From Stenurella melanura (Eukaryota; Arthropoda; Insecta; Coleoptera; Cerambycidae), in the NCBI GenBank assembly GCA_963583905.1, contig OY757311.1, forward strand, positions 27,407,548 through 27,471,547: a stretch of 64,000 nucleotides of DNA, in the 5' to 3' direction. The translations under genes and the position numbers were made by a program. Positions 23,147 through 34,592 of this stretch are shown piece by piece. The notes under the pieces are model-generated. The model was given only the letters and a program-made list of their open reading frames with translations. It did not search any database and was not told the origin of the DNA. Numbering within the stretch: the first letter of the stretch is position 1; every line of letters begins with the position of its first letter.

Positions 23147-23664
23147 GGCAATGTCTGTAAAATGGCATCAATTTGTCTCGGGTTCAGGGGGTAGAAACTA
23201 CCCTTTTAATATATAAAAATTAATCACTTCACAACCAGCTGGATGTACTTGTCCTAAATAAAAATTATGTACATCCGACTGGTTACGAAGTTATTAATTT
23301 ATATTTATTAAAAGGGTAGAGTCTACCCCGTGGATTCAAGACAAACTGATGTCATTTTACAGACACATTTCTAATGACATTATGCAGCCTGTTCTAAATT
23401 AAAATTATGTACATCCGACTGGTGACTACAACCTGTTATAAATGGAAATTTTGAACATCCAGCTGGTTGTGAAGTTATTAATTTTTATGTATGAAAAGGG
23501 CAGTTTCTACCCCGTGGGTCCAAGACAAATTGACGTCATTTTACAGACGCATTTGTAATGACTCTGTACAACCTGCCCTAAATGTAAATTTTGTACATCC
23601 AGCTAATTGTGAAATTATTAATTTTCATATATTAAAAGGGCATTTCTACCACGTGAACCCAGGA
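23147..23664. repeat. Inverted and tandem minisatellite array
   Basis: An inverted pair (about 23149-23247 and 23267-23369) contains TGTCTGTAAAATG, a TAC/ACCCTTTTAATAT segment and CCAGCTGGATGTAC. Two more units in the second orientation follow (about 23400-23665), each with GTACATCC(G/A)(A/G)CTGGT, AAAAGGG and CTACC.CGTG. Unit length is roughly 115-170 bp. It ends at the distal end of F1 copy c. Confidence 0.7.
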
Positions 23665-25202
23665 AAAAAACCGCTGCCTAAGGAATCACTACTTCCACAT
23701 CCAGATTATTCGTCCAAGTCACTTTAAAGGAAACATCTTGACTATATTTGCACTCTAGTATGTGGAAATTATTGGTCATAGAATTTTAATAATATTTGGG
23801 GTAGATGTCATAGAAAAGTATGAGGAGTTGGTTTCTACCATATACGTTAAAAATTAAGTTTCTAGTTTACCGTACTTATTTTCCACTATTTACAACCTAC
23901 CACCTCAATGGAGTCATCTCAGTCAGATGTCACTACAATACATACGTGTACTACCTTTCAAGTGAATATCTCAATTTGATGTTATCAATCCCATTAATAA
24001 TGAAGCGGAGATGGTAGAGTTTGAAAAATATTAGAAAGAAATCTGAGGCCTTGGTTTCTAGTATATACACTGAATCCCAAATTTCTGTAGTCTTACCAGC
24101 TTGCTTTACTTATTTTCCCCTATTTGCCCCTATTTAACCCCCAACCCTTCAACGGCATCATCTCAAATTATGATCTAGTTCCAGATGTCGTTATAATTCA
24201 TACGTGTACCAAATTTCAAATGAATATCTCGATTTTATTTTATCAACCCTTTTAATAATGAAGTAGGGGTGGTGGGGGTGAAAAATATTATAAATAATCT
24301 GAGACCTTGGCTTCTAGTACATACACCGAATTTCAAGTTTCTGTAGTCTTACCAGCTTGCTTTACTTATTTTCCCCTATTTACCCCTATTTAACCCCCAA
24401 CCCTTCAACGGAATTATCTCAAAATATAATCTAGTTCCAGATGTCATTATAATACATACGTGTAGAAAATTTCAAATGAATATCTCAATTTTATTTTACC
24501 AGCCCTTTTCAAATTGGAGTAGGGGTGGTGGGGGTTGAAAAATATTATTAAAAAATCTGACGCTTTGGCTTCTAGTACATACATCGAATTTCAAGTTTCT
24601 GTACTCTTACCAACTTGTTTTACTTATATTCTTCTATTTACCCCAAATTAACCCCCAACCCTTCAACGGAATCATCCCAAAATATAATCTAATTCTAGAC
24701 ATCGTTATAATATATACGTGTACGAAATTTCAAATGAATATCTCAACATTATTTTATCAACCCCATTAATGGGGTAGGGGTGGTGGAGGGTTGAAAAATA
24801 TTATAAAAAAATATGAGGCCTTAACTTCTGGTACATACACCGAATATCAAGTTTCTGTACTCTTACAACCTTGCTTTACTTATTTCCCCATATTTACCCC
24901 TATTTAACCCCCAACCCTTCGCCGGATTTCCTCAAAAAACAATCCAGTTCCATATCTCGTTATAATATATACGTGTACAAAATTTCAGGTCAATATCTTA
25001 AACCGTTCCGGAGAAAGCGTGCGGACAAAAAAAGTTACAGACAGACCGACAGACAGACCGACAGACAGGCACAAAATTTTTTTTTCGCTCAAATTTAAAA
25101 TCTCGACGTTTCATGACATTCTAAACCTATTTCACGAATAAAAATTTTTGAAAATTTTTTTGCGATTACTATACTTCCAATCCACTACGTGGATGTGGAA
25201 GT
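23665..25202 (-). mobile_element. F1 element, copy c (most complete)
   Basis: Distal end CCGCTGCCTAAGGAATCACT then subterminal ACTTCCACATCCA (23691-23703). Hairpin end ACTTCC...CCACTACGTGGATGTGGAAGT (25173-25202). Between them are four core repeats with AACCCCCAACCCTTC at about 24136, 24392, 24650 and 24906, a period near 257 bp, then TTCCGGAGAAAGCGTGCGGAC, a GTCT/GACAGACC microsatellite (25035-25068) and the TTTCATGACATTCTAAACC motif. This copy defines F1. It interrupts the Jockey-type relic at 25205. No gene inside; ORFs there are repeat translations. Confidence 0.75.
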
Positions 25203-25204
25203 AA

Positions 25205-26990
25205 TTGTATGAAAACTGTTTTATACTTATTTAATATTAATTTACCTCTTTGAGACCAAGTGCTAACTTCCTGTAGGGTTTGTTTGAGTTTTTCTCGGAG
25301 CTCCTCAAAAACTACATAAAATTTTTGTCTTAGGAAGTCGTATCTACAGTACCGAAGGCATCGATACATGAAATTGTAGCGAAACAAAATATTGACCTTT
25401 ATCTAAATTCCAATACACGTAGTCTAATAAATCGCAAGTTGCCGTTTCCGTAGATCTATTTGCTCGAAAACCACGTTGAGCTACAATTAATACATTATTT
25501 TTTTCGGCAAGTTGGTTCGATTATAGACAGTTTTTTCAAAAATTTTTGCAATGGCGCTTAAAACAGAAATTTTCGGGTTCATGATCCATTGGACCCTTAT
25601 TATGAAGATGTGTTATTAGTACCTATTTGAGTACATCTGGAAAGTATCCCTCATTTATCGACAAATTAAATAAAAAAGTGAAATGCTCGATAATGTTGTA
25701 TTTAACTTGTTTTAGTAAATTAGCAGTTAAGTCAACATACTTTTAATTTTTTAAGTTTGTAAGTATTTTGAATACGTGCAATATAAATTAGTTATTCGTT
25801 GTAGGATGATATTGTACAGAGAAGACAAAGGTATTATCAGAGATATTGATATAACATTTGGAATGCATTAGTAGAGAAAGAGTCAGAAAAAATCGACTAC
25901 TTTTTTATTTGATACAGTCTTGCCCTAATATTTAAGAATGATGTTTTTCTGTTGTTTCCACCCTAGCTTATAGTTTACAATGCTCCACGAAGTTTTTGTT
26001 TTATTAGTAGAATTATTTATTCTTTTGTATAGTAATTTTGTTTAGCATTTTTTATCTTTACTTTATATTTACTTTTTTCTTCATTGCATATTTTTTAGTA
26101 TCTATGGCAGCGTTCTGTGTCCGCAACCAATATAGGTTTTTTTACATAATTACCTTGATTGATTGTGGCTTGAGTTAACCATTCTTTTTTGTTTGATTTT
26201 TTATTTGCGTAAATCGTAATTTTTTTTTAACGGGCAACTGATATTATCGCACCATATCATAGTTCTCATAAAGAAACTGAAGGCCGCATTTGTATTTACC
26301 TAGTAAGTACATTTCTTGCCAGTTTGTCCTATCTAACTCTAATTTAAAATGTATTATATTATGTTCATTATTCCTTCGTCTATAAAATGATACTTTTTCA
26401 TTAGTGTTTTGTAATGGTTCACTCATGTTTATGCTCAGCATATATGCCAGACGATAGGCATTGTCATATAGTCAATGGCGCTAAAACTTGTGTGCCCGTG
26501 AACATTTTTAAATATGCAAGTATAATCACTAGTTGTAATATTTAATTCAAATGACTGGAAGACATCTAACAGTACGTCAGTTTACTGACATTTTTGCTTA
26601 ATATCAATATTAAAATCACCACAGGAGTATTACATTGTCTGCCGAATTATAAGAAATATTGAGTGAATTTGTTAAGTTGTTAATAAACATATATACATCT
26701 CCACTTGGTGGCCTATAAGCCGAAATAATAACAGTAATCTTTTTTTTATTATATGAATACAAACTGCGCATATTTCAATATGACATTCAACGGACTGATA
26801 TTTTATTTCCGCAACTTCGTTTCTTTTTAAACTTTTTTCAACTATTATTAGAGAGCCTCCATGAATATGATTATTTACTAATCAGCTCCTGGACATTTAC
26901 CTGAAATATTATAAACATGAAATCAATATATTCAATATTACTACTAGTTGGAATTTTTTTTTTAATTATTCTGAATTTCGTTCACGAAAA
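25205..26990 (-). pseudogene. Jockey-superfamily non-LTR retrotransposon relic (endonuclease plus RT)
   Basis: Minus strand, many frameshifts. From the high-coordinate end: HGGSLIIVEKSLKRNEVAE and ITVIISAYRPPSGDVYMF (about 26690-26860), then GDFNID near 26600 and a SAIDYM motif near 26480, together an apurinic-type endonuclease domain. Linker sequence follows, then the RT start (SINEGYFPDVLK, GPMDHEPENF, AKIFEK, RGFRANRSTETATCDLLDYV) at about 25420-25690. At 25220-25330 comes LREKLKQTLQEVSTW...GKLILN, which belongs after the catalytic palm, so the FADD region is deleted. F1 copy c follows at 25202. Nonfunctional. Confidence 0.78.
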
Positions 26991-27059
26991 AATGTATATT
27001 TCTTATAATAGTATCCTTCGGTCAGTTATCATCTAAAATAGTCGAATCCTATTTTGCAA

Positions 27060-28643
27060 CCACAACTTCTCAGCGGGGTGCTGAGAAAGCTATGAAAGAG
27101 TAGCAACCGGTTAGCTCACGGCTGGTCGAGGGTCACTCGGTGGCGAGAAGAGTTATGTATTTTTTTGAACAAGTATTTGCTTGTCATATTAACCAAACAA
27201 AACTCTAATAAACTATAAAAAATTTGGACGCCAGCGTATTCCGTAAATAATACTCTTGCAAACTTCATCAGGGGGGGGGGGGAAACAATCAAAATCAAAT
27301 ATAAAACAAATAATATATAAACATAAGTATAAGACTGAAAATTTTACAACACTTTACAATTATTAAAAATATTTATAGTGAAAATTTGATTTAATTAGTT
27401 GAATAAAAATTTAGTTTAAAAAAATAATAATTAAATGTGAAGATTAACAAAAAAATTACAATAAGAAACGATCAACTGGTTTACAATTTTTCTTCTGACC
27501 AAAAGTTGAATTTTGCACATAAATATGGGCTACTTAGCTTAGCGGAGACGTGGAATCCCGACGAGGTCTGGTCCTGAAGATGGCCGCGGGTACCCGGGAA
27601 GGAGGACGTAATATTCAGGTCCTGACAACGCTGATTTCCAGGAGACGCTGCGTCGGAATGGATACCCAATACTTTTAGAATAACTTCAAATATTTAATTT
27701 ATGCCTCGTGCCTTGCTTCAACGGTGGTTTGGTCCAGGATTTTACATGAAAAAGGGGTAATGTAAAGAACCAGTTGATAATAAAAAAATTTAAATTATGA
27801 GAAAAAAGAGATACAAGAAAACTACAAAAAATCTATGGTGACGAAGGTCACTGCAAAACCAAACTATTAGCAATTTAATAAAAAACCTGGGTATTGATAA
27901 AATTTTACTTCTGAAAATATATGAATAAGCTACTGATTAATATAATAAATGAAATGAATAAATGAGAAAACTCTACTAAAATTTGAATAAAGGTAACAAA
28001 ATTTAATTAGAATTAGAGAGAAAATATCTGAGTTAATAAAAATTAATTATTACACGGAATATCCTTTAATTTCCAAAAATAACTATACAGCAATATTAAC
28101 TCAATAATATGACATCATTTAATAATCAAATATATTCAAAATATCAAAGGGTTAAAGAAATAAACGTGAAAATTCGTTAAGGAACAAGTAAACGATCTTA
28201 ACTCACCCAGGTCCAAAGCGAAAGTAAAGTAGCGTGGATATTTCAAATGATGTTTCTACCGCGTATGCGCACTTGTTGACTTCCCGTCGGCATTTCCGCG
28301 GGTAATTCACATTTATTTAGCACGGGTGCTTAAACAAAAAAAAATGTTTCGTTACAATTTTAAAGACTTCTGTTTTATATTTTTCCATTTGGGAAGCATT
28401 TCTGAGGAAAAATTAAGTCAATATGTTGCTTCATCCCTTGTGAGCCAGTACCAGGTGTTACGCGACCTACATGTATATCCGTTCATTTCTGCTTACTGCC
28501 GCAAGGTTAGAGTTAATTTTATTTCCAGTCCCAAAAAGTGCATCCTTTTTTTGCCACTATTTTTTCTCTGGGAATATGTAAAAACTAAATAAGAAGTTAC
28601 TAAAAAGTGTGAAAAAGTTTGTTTTCAAAAGAATAGTGAATCG
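27060..28643. other. Unassigned region with G12 homopolymer
   Basis: No ORF with a known domain. G12 at 27271-27282 adjoins a minus-strand CCTGATGAAGTTTGC...ACGCTGGCGTC segment that weakly recalls PLE 3' ends. A GC-richer patch at 27530-27670 is unassigned. The ORF at 28326-28592 plus is unrecognised. Confidence 0.4.
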
Positions 28644-29963
28644 AAAAATCGGTAAAGTTATTTACACAGAACTTCCCTCGTTATTTGTGCATGACAGTCA
28701 CTCAAAAAAAATTATTAATTACGAAATGACATTGGGAATAATAATCGGAATATAATTATTGGTATTATTACAAAGAAAACCTGATAACTTTTGGTCAAAA
28801 AAATATACAGTGTTCATCCAACAGCAAAAGTTCAATATACTAAACAACAGGTGCCAAATATGGAAGGCTTGCGCAAATACCTTTATAAATGTCCACCATG
28901 ACTCAATTATTTCTTGGGATGCCATTATTCAATAAAAGTATATAATAAGATATGCCAAATATTATTGCCATCTCTCACATTTTCAATCCCACATTCACGT
29001 AATGGAGTGGAAGTATAGTGGTGATTAAAATATAGAACCAATTTTCAAAAATGTTTTCTGTCTATTCCAGTGTTAAATTTTTTTCCAAATTGGTGAAAAT
29101 ATGTTACAAATTTTTTTTTCTGAAATAGGTTTAGAATGTTATGAAACGTGGAAATTTTAAATTTGAGCAAAAAAATATTTCGTCTATTCTATAATGGTGA
29201 TAAATAGATTACTAAAACATGTTCTCATTTTTTTTATTTTTCTAAAACATTTTTAAATTTGTTTTAATAAATTTGGAATGCCATGGAAACGTGGAAATAT
29301 TAAATCGGAAAAAAAAATTCCATCTATTTGTGGTAAAATTTTTTCAAAAATTTTGAAAATTTTTTTTATGTTTCTTTAAATAAATTTAGAACGCTATGAA
29401 ACGTGGAAATTTTAAATTTTGAGAAAAAAAAATTCATCTATTTTGGTGGTAAAAATTTTTTCAAAAATGTTGGTAAAAATTTTTTTTTCTTTTAAATAGG
29501 TTTAGAATACCATGAAACGTGGAAATTTTAAATTTGAAGAAAGAAAAAATTTTTTTTTAGTGGTAAAAATTTTTTCAAAAATGATTGAAAAAAATTTTCA
29601 AAAAATTTTTTTTTCTGAAATAGGTTTAGCGCGTCATGAAACGTGGAAATTTTAAATTTGAGCAAAAAAAATTTTTTTTCAATATTTATTCCGTTTAGAC
29701 GGTCCACCCTGTATATTTTTCAGTGAAAATTCTACCAGTTCTTCGCTGTCAGTAGGGTTAACTACCTACCAAATTTGACTGCTCTCCGTCAAGTAGTTTT
29801 TTAGTTAATGCACCAACAGACAGACAGACAGACAGACAGACTGACGGAATTGAAAAACCTATAATTTCGAAATCTACGTGTTCTGAAACGTCAGAATCCG
29901 AAAAAATCTCGGAGGGTGATTTTTTCTCGAATACAATACTTCCCTTCGGTATGCGAGGGAAGT
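28644..29963 (-). mobile_element. F2 element, copy C
   Basis: Left end TCGGTAAAGTTATTTACACAG, subterminal ACTTCCCTCG (28671-28680), terminal hairpin 29938-29963. Nearly identical to copy B at the left, with a short CAGA run (29816-29842). The core has about five divergent 120-bp units. Confidence 0.78.
29816..29842. repeat. (CAGA)n microsatellite in F2 copy C
   Basis: About seven CAGA units. Confidence 0.95.
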
Positions 29964-30595
29964 AATACAAATAAAAAACTTACTTAAGAATTGTAAAATA
30001 CGATTCTTCCTGGTAATGTACTTGTAAACAAAAAATAATAGATTTGATCTCGATAATAATTTATTCCCTATTGAAACAACTACAAAATATAAGACGGAAC
30101 ACTTCTGCAATAAACGCATTGTACAAGATTCTCTGTAATATTATATCTTGAACTACTTTGATAATTCCATTTTACACTCACTGAAGAAGAATAGAATACG
30201 CCTTGTAAACTAATTCAATTAACTCTCATATTAACTTAGAATTAAAGGATTCGGGAAGCATGAATGAACTGCGTCGTCGGTGGGAATAATACTCTCACTA
30301 GCGAGATCTGTGGAAACATACACTGGAATGAATATAAAACGTACTTATTGTTTCAGTAAAGTGGTTAGTTCCAATTGAAATTCAATACAGACATTTTCTT
30401 GGAATCCGATACGATGATGATTTGTAGGAAAGCGCAGAGGGAACATGGTGCAGAATATTTTATAATTGTCAGTTTAAAATGGCAATAGTTCAAACTGAAA
30501 ATTATTATCAAATATTTTACACCACGTCCTTTCTACGCTTTTGTAATATGAAAGCGTGGAAAGGAGTTTAAAATGACAATTACACATAATTGTGG
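29964..30595. other. Unassigned spacer
   Basis: Nothing recognised. Confidence 0.5.
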
Positions 30596-30790
30596 AGGCA
30601 GAGGTTAAAAAAACTTAGAAGCCTTTAATATATACACCAAATCCCAACTATGTACTCTTACCAGCTTGCTTTACTTACTTTCCCCTATTTCCCCCGAACC
30701 TTCATCAGGGTAAGCTCAAAATATAATCTCGGTAAAATACATACATGTACCAAATTTCAAGTCAATGTCTTAAACTGTCTAAATGTTATC
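30596..30790 (-). mobile_element. F1 fragment (core repeat and start of hairpin-side block)
   Basis: Carries TACTCTTACCAGCTTGCTTTAC, CCCGAACCTTCATC and TACCAAATTTCAAGTCAATG in the order seen in F1 copy c. Ends abruptly at both sides. Confidence 0.6.
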
Positions 30791-30794
30791 TGTG

Positions 30795-30935
30795 GCATTA
30801 TCTTAATTTTTTTTTCTTCTTCAATTCTTTGGGACTTCCTGCCACATGTATTCTTTCTTTTTAAGCGGTGCTCGGGGAATCTACAAAATATCACAATTAA
30901 CCAGTATATTACTGGTAAATAACCTCTACACCTGT
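30795..30935 (-). repeat. Dispersed repeat, inverted relative to 34445-34592
   Basis: About 140 bp matches the inverse of 34445-34592, sharing GGAAGTCCCAAAGAATT, CCCCGAGCACCG and GGTTAATTGTGATATTTTGTAG (written on the 34-kb strand). A short piece (TTCTTTGGGACTT) also occurs at 16638. Identity unknown. Confidence 0.7.
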
Positions 30936-31004
30936 GACGTTTACGTCAAAGGATCAGTTAGAGGTTGCTTTTTTAAATAAATAACACAAATAAGTATAAA
31001 AACT

Positions 31005-31393
31005 TTAAATTAAATATTTCGCCGACGTTTCGGAAATCTAATCTGTTTCCTTTTTCAACACTGTTTTTTGAAAAACCTGTTTTGCTGTATATGATAAATA
31101 CACAGCTCTAAGAATGTTTGTTATATTCAATATCCATAGATACGTATTATTTACATAGAACTGTTGATATAGTTAACAGTTTTTTAAGTTTTTATACAAT
31201 GTTAAGTTTGTGAAGTTCTTCTTTTAACATTGACAACTAAGTTGTACAGACATCTACGGAACAATCCGACACCCATCTATCGTCATTCAATAATATTATC
31301 GCGGATTCTTTAATTTTTCTTTTTTTGCTCTTTGGTTAAAATTTTTGCCGAGTCCCAGTTTATTCTATGTCCGTTCTCCCAAGAGTGTTCGCA
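31005..31393 (-). pseudogene. Second PLE family: GIY-YIG C-terminal relic and 3' region
   Basis: Minus strand: CEHSWENGHRINWDSAKILT and KEQKKK (31311-31393) fits the conserved H..GH.I.W..A.IL..E segment at the end of GIY-YIG domains in PLEs. Downstream at about 31020-31070 is a hairpin GGAAA...TTTCC followed by GAAACGTC, the same layout as stem II plus GAAAC in the array PLE. RT is absent and the frame is broken soon after. Confidence 0.6.
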
Positions 31394-31430
31394 GATCTTG
31401 GACCTCTGAATTTCATTAATAAGCTAAAAA

Positions 31431-33384
31431 TATCTGGTTACTTAGGCTATCTTTGCAATTTACAAATAATTGATGGGTGATGGAGCTAAACGGGCATCAC
31501 GTTCGTGTTCAGCACGTCAAAATGCATAGGGATTATTATCTCGGGTTCCCGGCTTGCTTTTGTGGGCCTGTGGTATAAATGCTTCAAACCTGCACAATGA
31601 TATCGTTACTTTTTGCAACCTTCTTAATGACAAGAAGTCGCTTTAATCTTTTCTGGAGTTGATATTTTAACATGTATAGCAATATTAAAAACAAACTTCC
31701 ATAAATTATTAATACATTATATGTTTTGCTTTTCAACTATAAAACATAAATAGGTGCGTGAATTGAAATAATGTTACTAATACAGTTTTATATAGCGAAT
31801 TCATTTTTTTTCTATGAATTTTTATTTAACTGACAAGTATGATTGTACCAATATACGACAGCAGAAAAAAGTTTTGATTTTAATCATTTGTCTCTTCAAG
31901 ACAATCGGAAATCATCGTCCGCCGATCCTGAATCACTCGATATTCGGTAGTTCATCTCTATAAAATTTTAAGGGAATGATTAGAAAGATATAATTTTTTT
32001 CAGTTTTATATTTACTTTATATTTACTGAGATATTGGAAACATTTAGGATGGTCTCGTGATGTAAAGTATCCTCAAATATAGCGAAGAACCGAACCGAAG
32101 AATCGTTTGTTCCATTTCTAAGTTAGAGTATCTCGAAAACTTGATGAAGTGATGGAGCAATTCTGAGGTCGGGTTTGGACTCTGCGTGTCAGAAACCTTA
32201 GGTTTCTGGTTTAGAAGATCGATTAAATTTTGTCGGCTTATGTAGTTATTATCAGGGATAGAGTTTACACATCTTTGATTGATTGACTGATTGATTAATT
32301 GATTTACCAGCGTAAGGTGAGCATTGTTGCCGATTCCGGCATTAAATCTAGAGGTTTGTTCCAACTCTCAGCTCAGTCCGCGTGCTGGAACCAAACCTTG
32401 AATGTTGTATATATCGCAGTCTAGCAGTGTACACCCCCTTCTACCAGTTTGCGTTCACTTCGTTTGTCTACCAAGATATACATACATTCGCTCGCCGCAG
32501 GGAGCTTTTATTCATTGACCGTTCCACAGGTAAATATCTATTTACGGTGAAAGTGCAAGGAAGTGTCCTGTCTTGCGGTAAAAAACAGCCTTTTTTAGCG
32601 GGTTATGAGAAAGAGGTCCGAGAGAATATTTTATACACCCTGTATATTGTTCTGATTTGTAGTAATTAGTTATTTTGTCAGCCTGTGTAAATTATTATCA
32701 GGGACAGAATTGACACATCATGATATCTAATTAACATCATGATTTTTTTAATAAAAAATCTAGCTTGATAGTGGTAAAATGTTTAGCATTTAGTTTTGAC
32801 TTAGAAATAATAAATTGCACTTTTATTCTTTACCAACGTTCATCATGGAAATATTCAAACGCAGTTTACTTGAAAAGTATTGCCTATACTGATTTAAACA
32901 AACAGGACCTTTTTATGCAAAAATGTCAGAATATTCTAAATTGAAAGAATGTTGAACAAAAAAATTATAGGATTAAATTCCATTGCCTTCTAAAAGAGAT
33001 GCCCATGATTTTAATAACCAAAAATTGACTAGCCCACCTTATTCAGAATGAAAAAGCATATAAATGTCCAATTTTCTTTATTTATCTTTTACCTTTTTTT
33101 AACAATTGAAGAAAAATAAACACCTGAATCGTTTTAAGAGCTTGTAGCTCTCCAGGGGTACGTTTTATGTAAAAATATGTATAAAAGCTTTTAACTTATC
33201 TTGATGAATACTACCCCTGTAGAAGTTTAGAACCCTATTTCATAAACACTCTGTATACAACATTCTGTTTGAGGAATTAGGTTTGGTTTATAAATTTTGA
33301 AAATGGTATTCAATTGTTTTTCTCTTTTAAAATAAAAATGCTGCACAAATTTCGTATAATAAACATTTTTGAGTATAAAAATTG
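31431..33384. other. Unassigned region
   Basis: Contains a GATT-rich run at 32275-32305. ORFs at 32044-32364 minus and 32382-32669 plus have no recognisable domain. TACACCCTGTATA at 32633 resembles a mariner end. Confidence 0.4.
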
Positions 33385-33498
33385 GCTTCAGAAATGGGAT
33401 GGAAATGTTCACGTGATAAATCTGTGACTTGTACATTTTTTGCTTCAGAAATGGGATGGAAATGTTCACGTGATAAATCTGTGACTTGTACATTTGTA
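33385..33498. repeat. Perfect 57-bp tandem duplication
   Basis: Two copies of a 57-bp unit beginning GCTTCAGAAATGGGATGG (33385-33441 and 33442-33498), identical by eye, so recent. In one frame it is a repeated 19-residue peptide, but no gene is evident. Confidence 0.9.
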
Positions 33499-33776
33499 CA
33501 ATGGTTGGTGTTGGAAAAATCTGTTGCAGTTACGAACCATTAAAACATGTTACCAGCAATTATAGCGGCTTGAAATAAAAGAAATCTTATCTACCGTTAA
33601 CAAAGTGTTTAGTGTCAACACTCCTGATATATTTATGACAATACACGCGATAAAAATTGCAGCATCTCAACAACAATATTAGTAACGAAACTTAAATTTT
33701 ACTTTAGACAATATGCAGTGATATTTATATCATTTAGACGTACAAAAAGTATCAAATTTTTATTTTATGATATTTT

Positions 33777-34428
33777 TTATACAGGGTGATTTACCACAAG
33801 ATGCGGAAAATTTATAAGTAAGTTGTCCCCACTGGAGAGTTTAAAAAAATGAAAAATTAAAAAAATATGACAAAGAAATTACCTTATTTTTTTGTACATA
33901 TCATTTCCCCTCCCCCTTTATCACACTTGGGACTGAGACTGAGAGCGAAGCTGGTGGGGTTAGAAGTGACTTTTTGAATTTAATCACAACAAAAATAGCA
34001 AAATTTCAAATATTTTTTGTAGAACACAGTACACCAGAAAACTTAAAAGTAACGAAAGTCAAAGAAAATGTTCGAATGTTTGACCATTCACACTCAATGC
34101 ACTGTTCTAAGCGCAGATAATATTTTCGTGTATCCGATCACATTTGTCTTTTTGATCTCTCAGTCTCACGAATTATATTCGAGGCCTTGTCAGTGGCTTG
34201 TTGTAACTCTTCTAGGGAGTCTATTGATTTAGCGTACACCAAACTCTTCGTGTAACCCCTAAAAAAAATCCATAGGGTGATATCTGGGCTCCTTGTTCTT
34301 TCATTTGGCACATGCCTGCCGGGAAATTTTCTCTCATATTCTCCTACAGCGGCTGCAAGATTTTCATTCTCTACCCTATAAGTTAAAATCATATCGCAGT
34401 ATTCATGCGATGTAAACGCTGGCATATT
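33777..34428 (-). mobile_element. Mariner-like element remnant (M4), one end
   Basis: Left end TACAGGGTGATTTACC, typical of mariner-like TIRs, followed by a transposase remnant. The other end is lost: the sequence changes just upstream of the transposase start into the dispersed repeat at 34445. Confidence 0.6.
34138..34425 (-). pseudogene. Internally deleted mariner-like transposase (N- and C-termini fused in frame)
   Basis: Minus strand, 95 codons. Residues 1-45 (MPAFTSHEYCDMILTYRVEN, GEYERKFPGRHVPNERT) are the DUF4817 helix-turn-helix. Directly after, RSPDITLWIFFRGYTKSLVY is the region around the third catalytic Asp, where the expected Asp of the PLDFF-type motif is Trp. The whole region between is deleted but the reading frame is kept. 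After the stop, translation continues RKYYLRLEQC..., the normal C-terminus, so a late nonsense change also occurred. It cannot catalyse; a DNA-binding remnant is conceivable but speculative. Confidence 0.78.
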
Positions 34429-34444
34429 GACCAGACGTAAAATT

Positions 34445-34592
34445 CACAGGCGTAGAGGTTATTTACCAGTAACATACTGGTTAATTGTGATATTTTGTAG
34501 CCTCCCCGAGCACCGGTTAAAAAAGGAAAGATACCGTGTGGCAGGAAGTCCCAAAGAATTAGAAAAAATTAAGATATTGCCAGAGAAAACAT
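34445..34592 (+). repeat. Dispersed repeat, partner of 30795-30935
   Basis: See 30795. The ORF 34427-34708 plus covers it but is not recognised. Confidence 0.7.

Noticed and set aside
24871..25098. ORFs at 11735-11977 and 24871-25098 that look conserved
   Set aside because: Both lie in F1 repeats and the microsatellite; conservation follows from copy homology, and they stop without domain content.
32044..32669. Opposite-strand ORFs of 106 and 95 codons
   Set aside because: Low-complexity or no motif; no homology I can name and no neighbouring exon-like signals.
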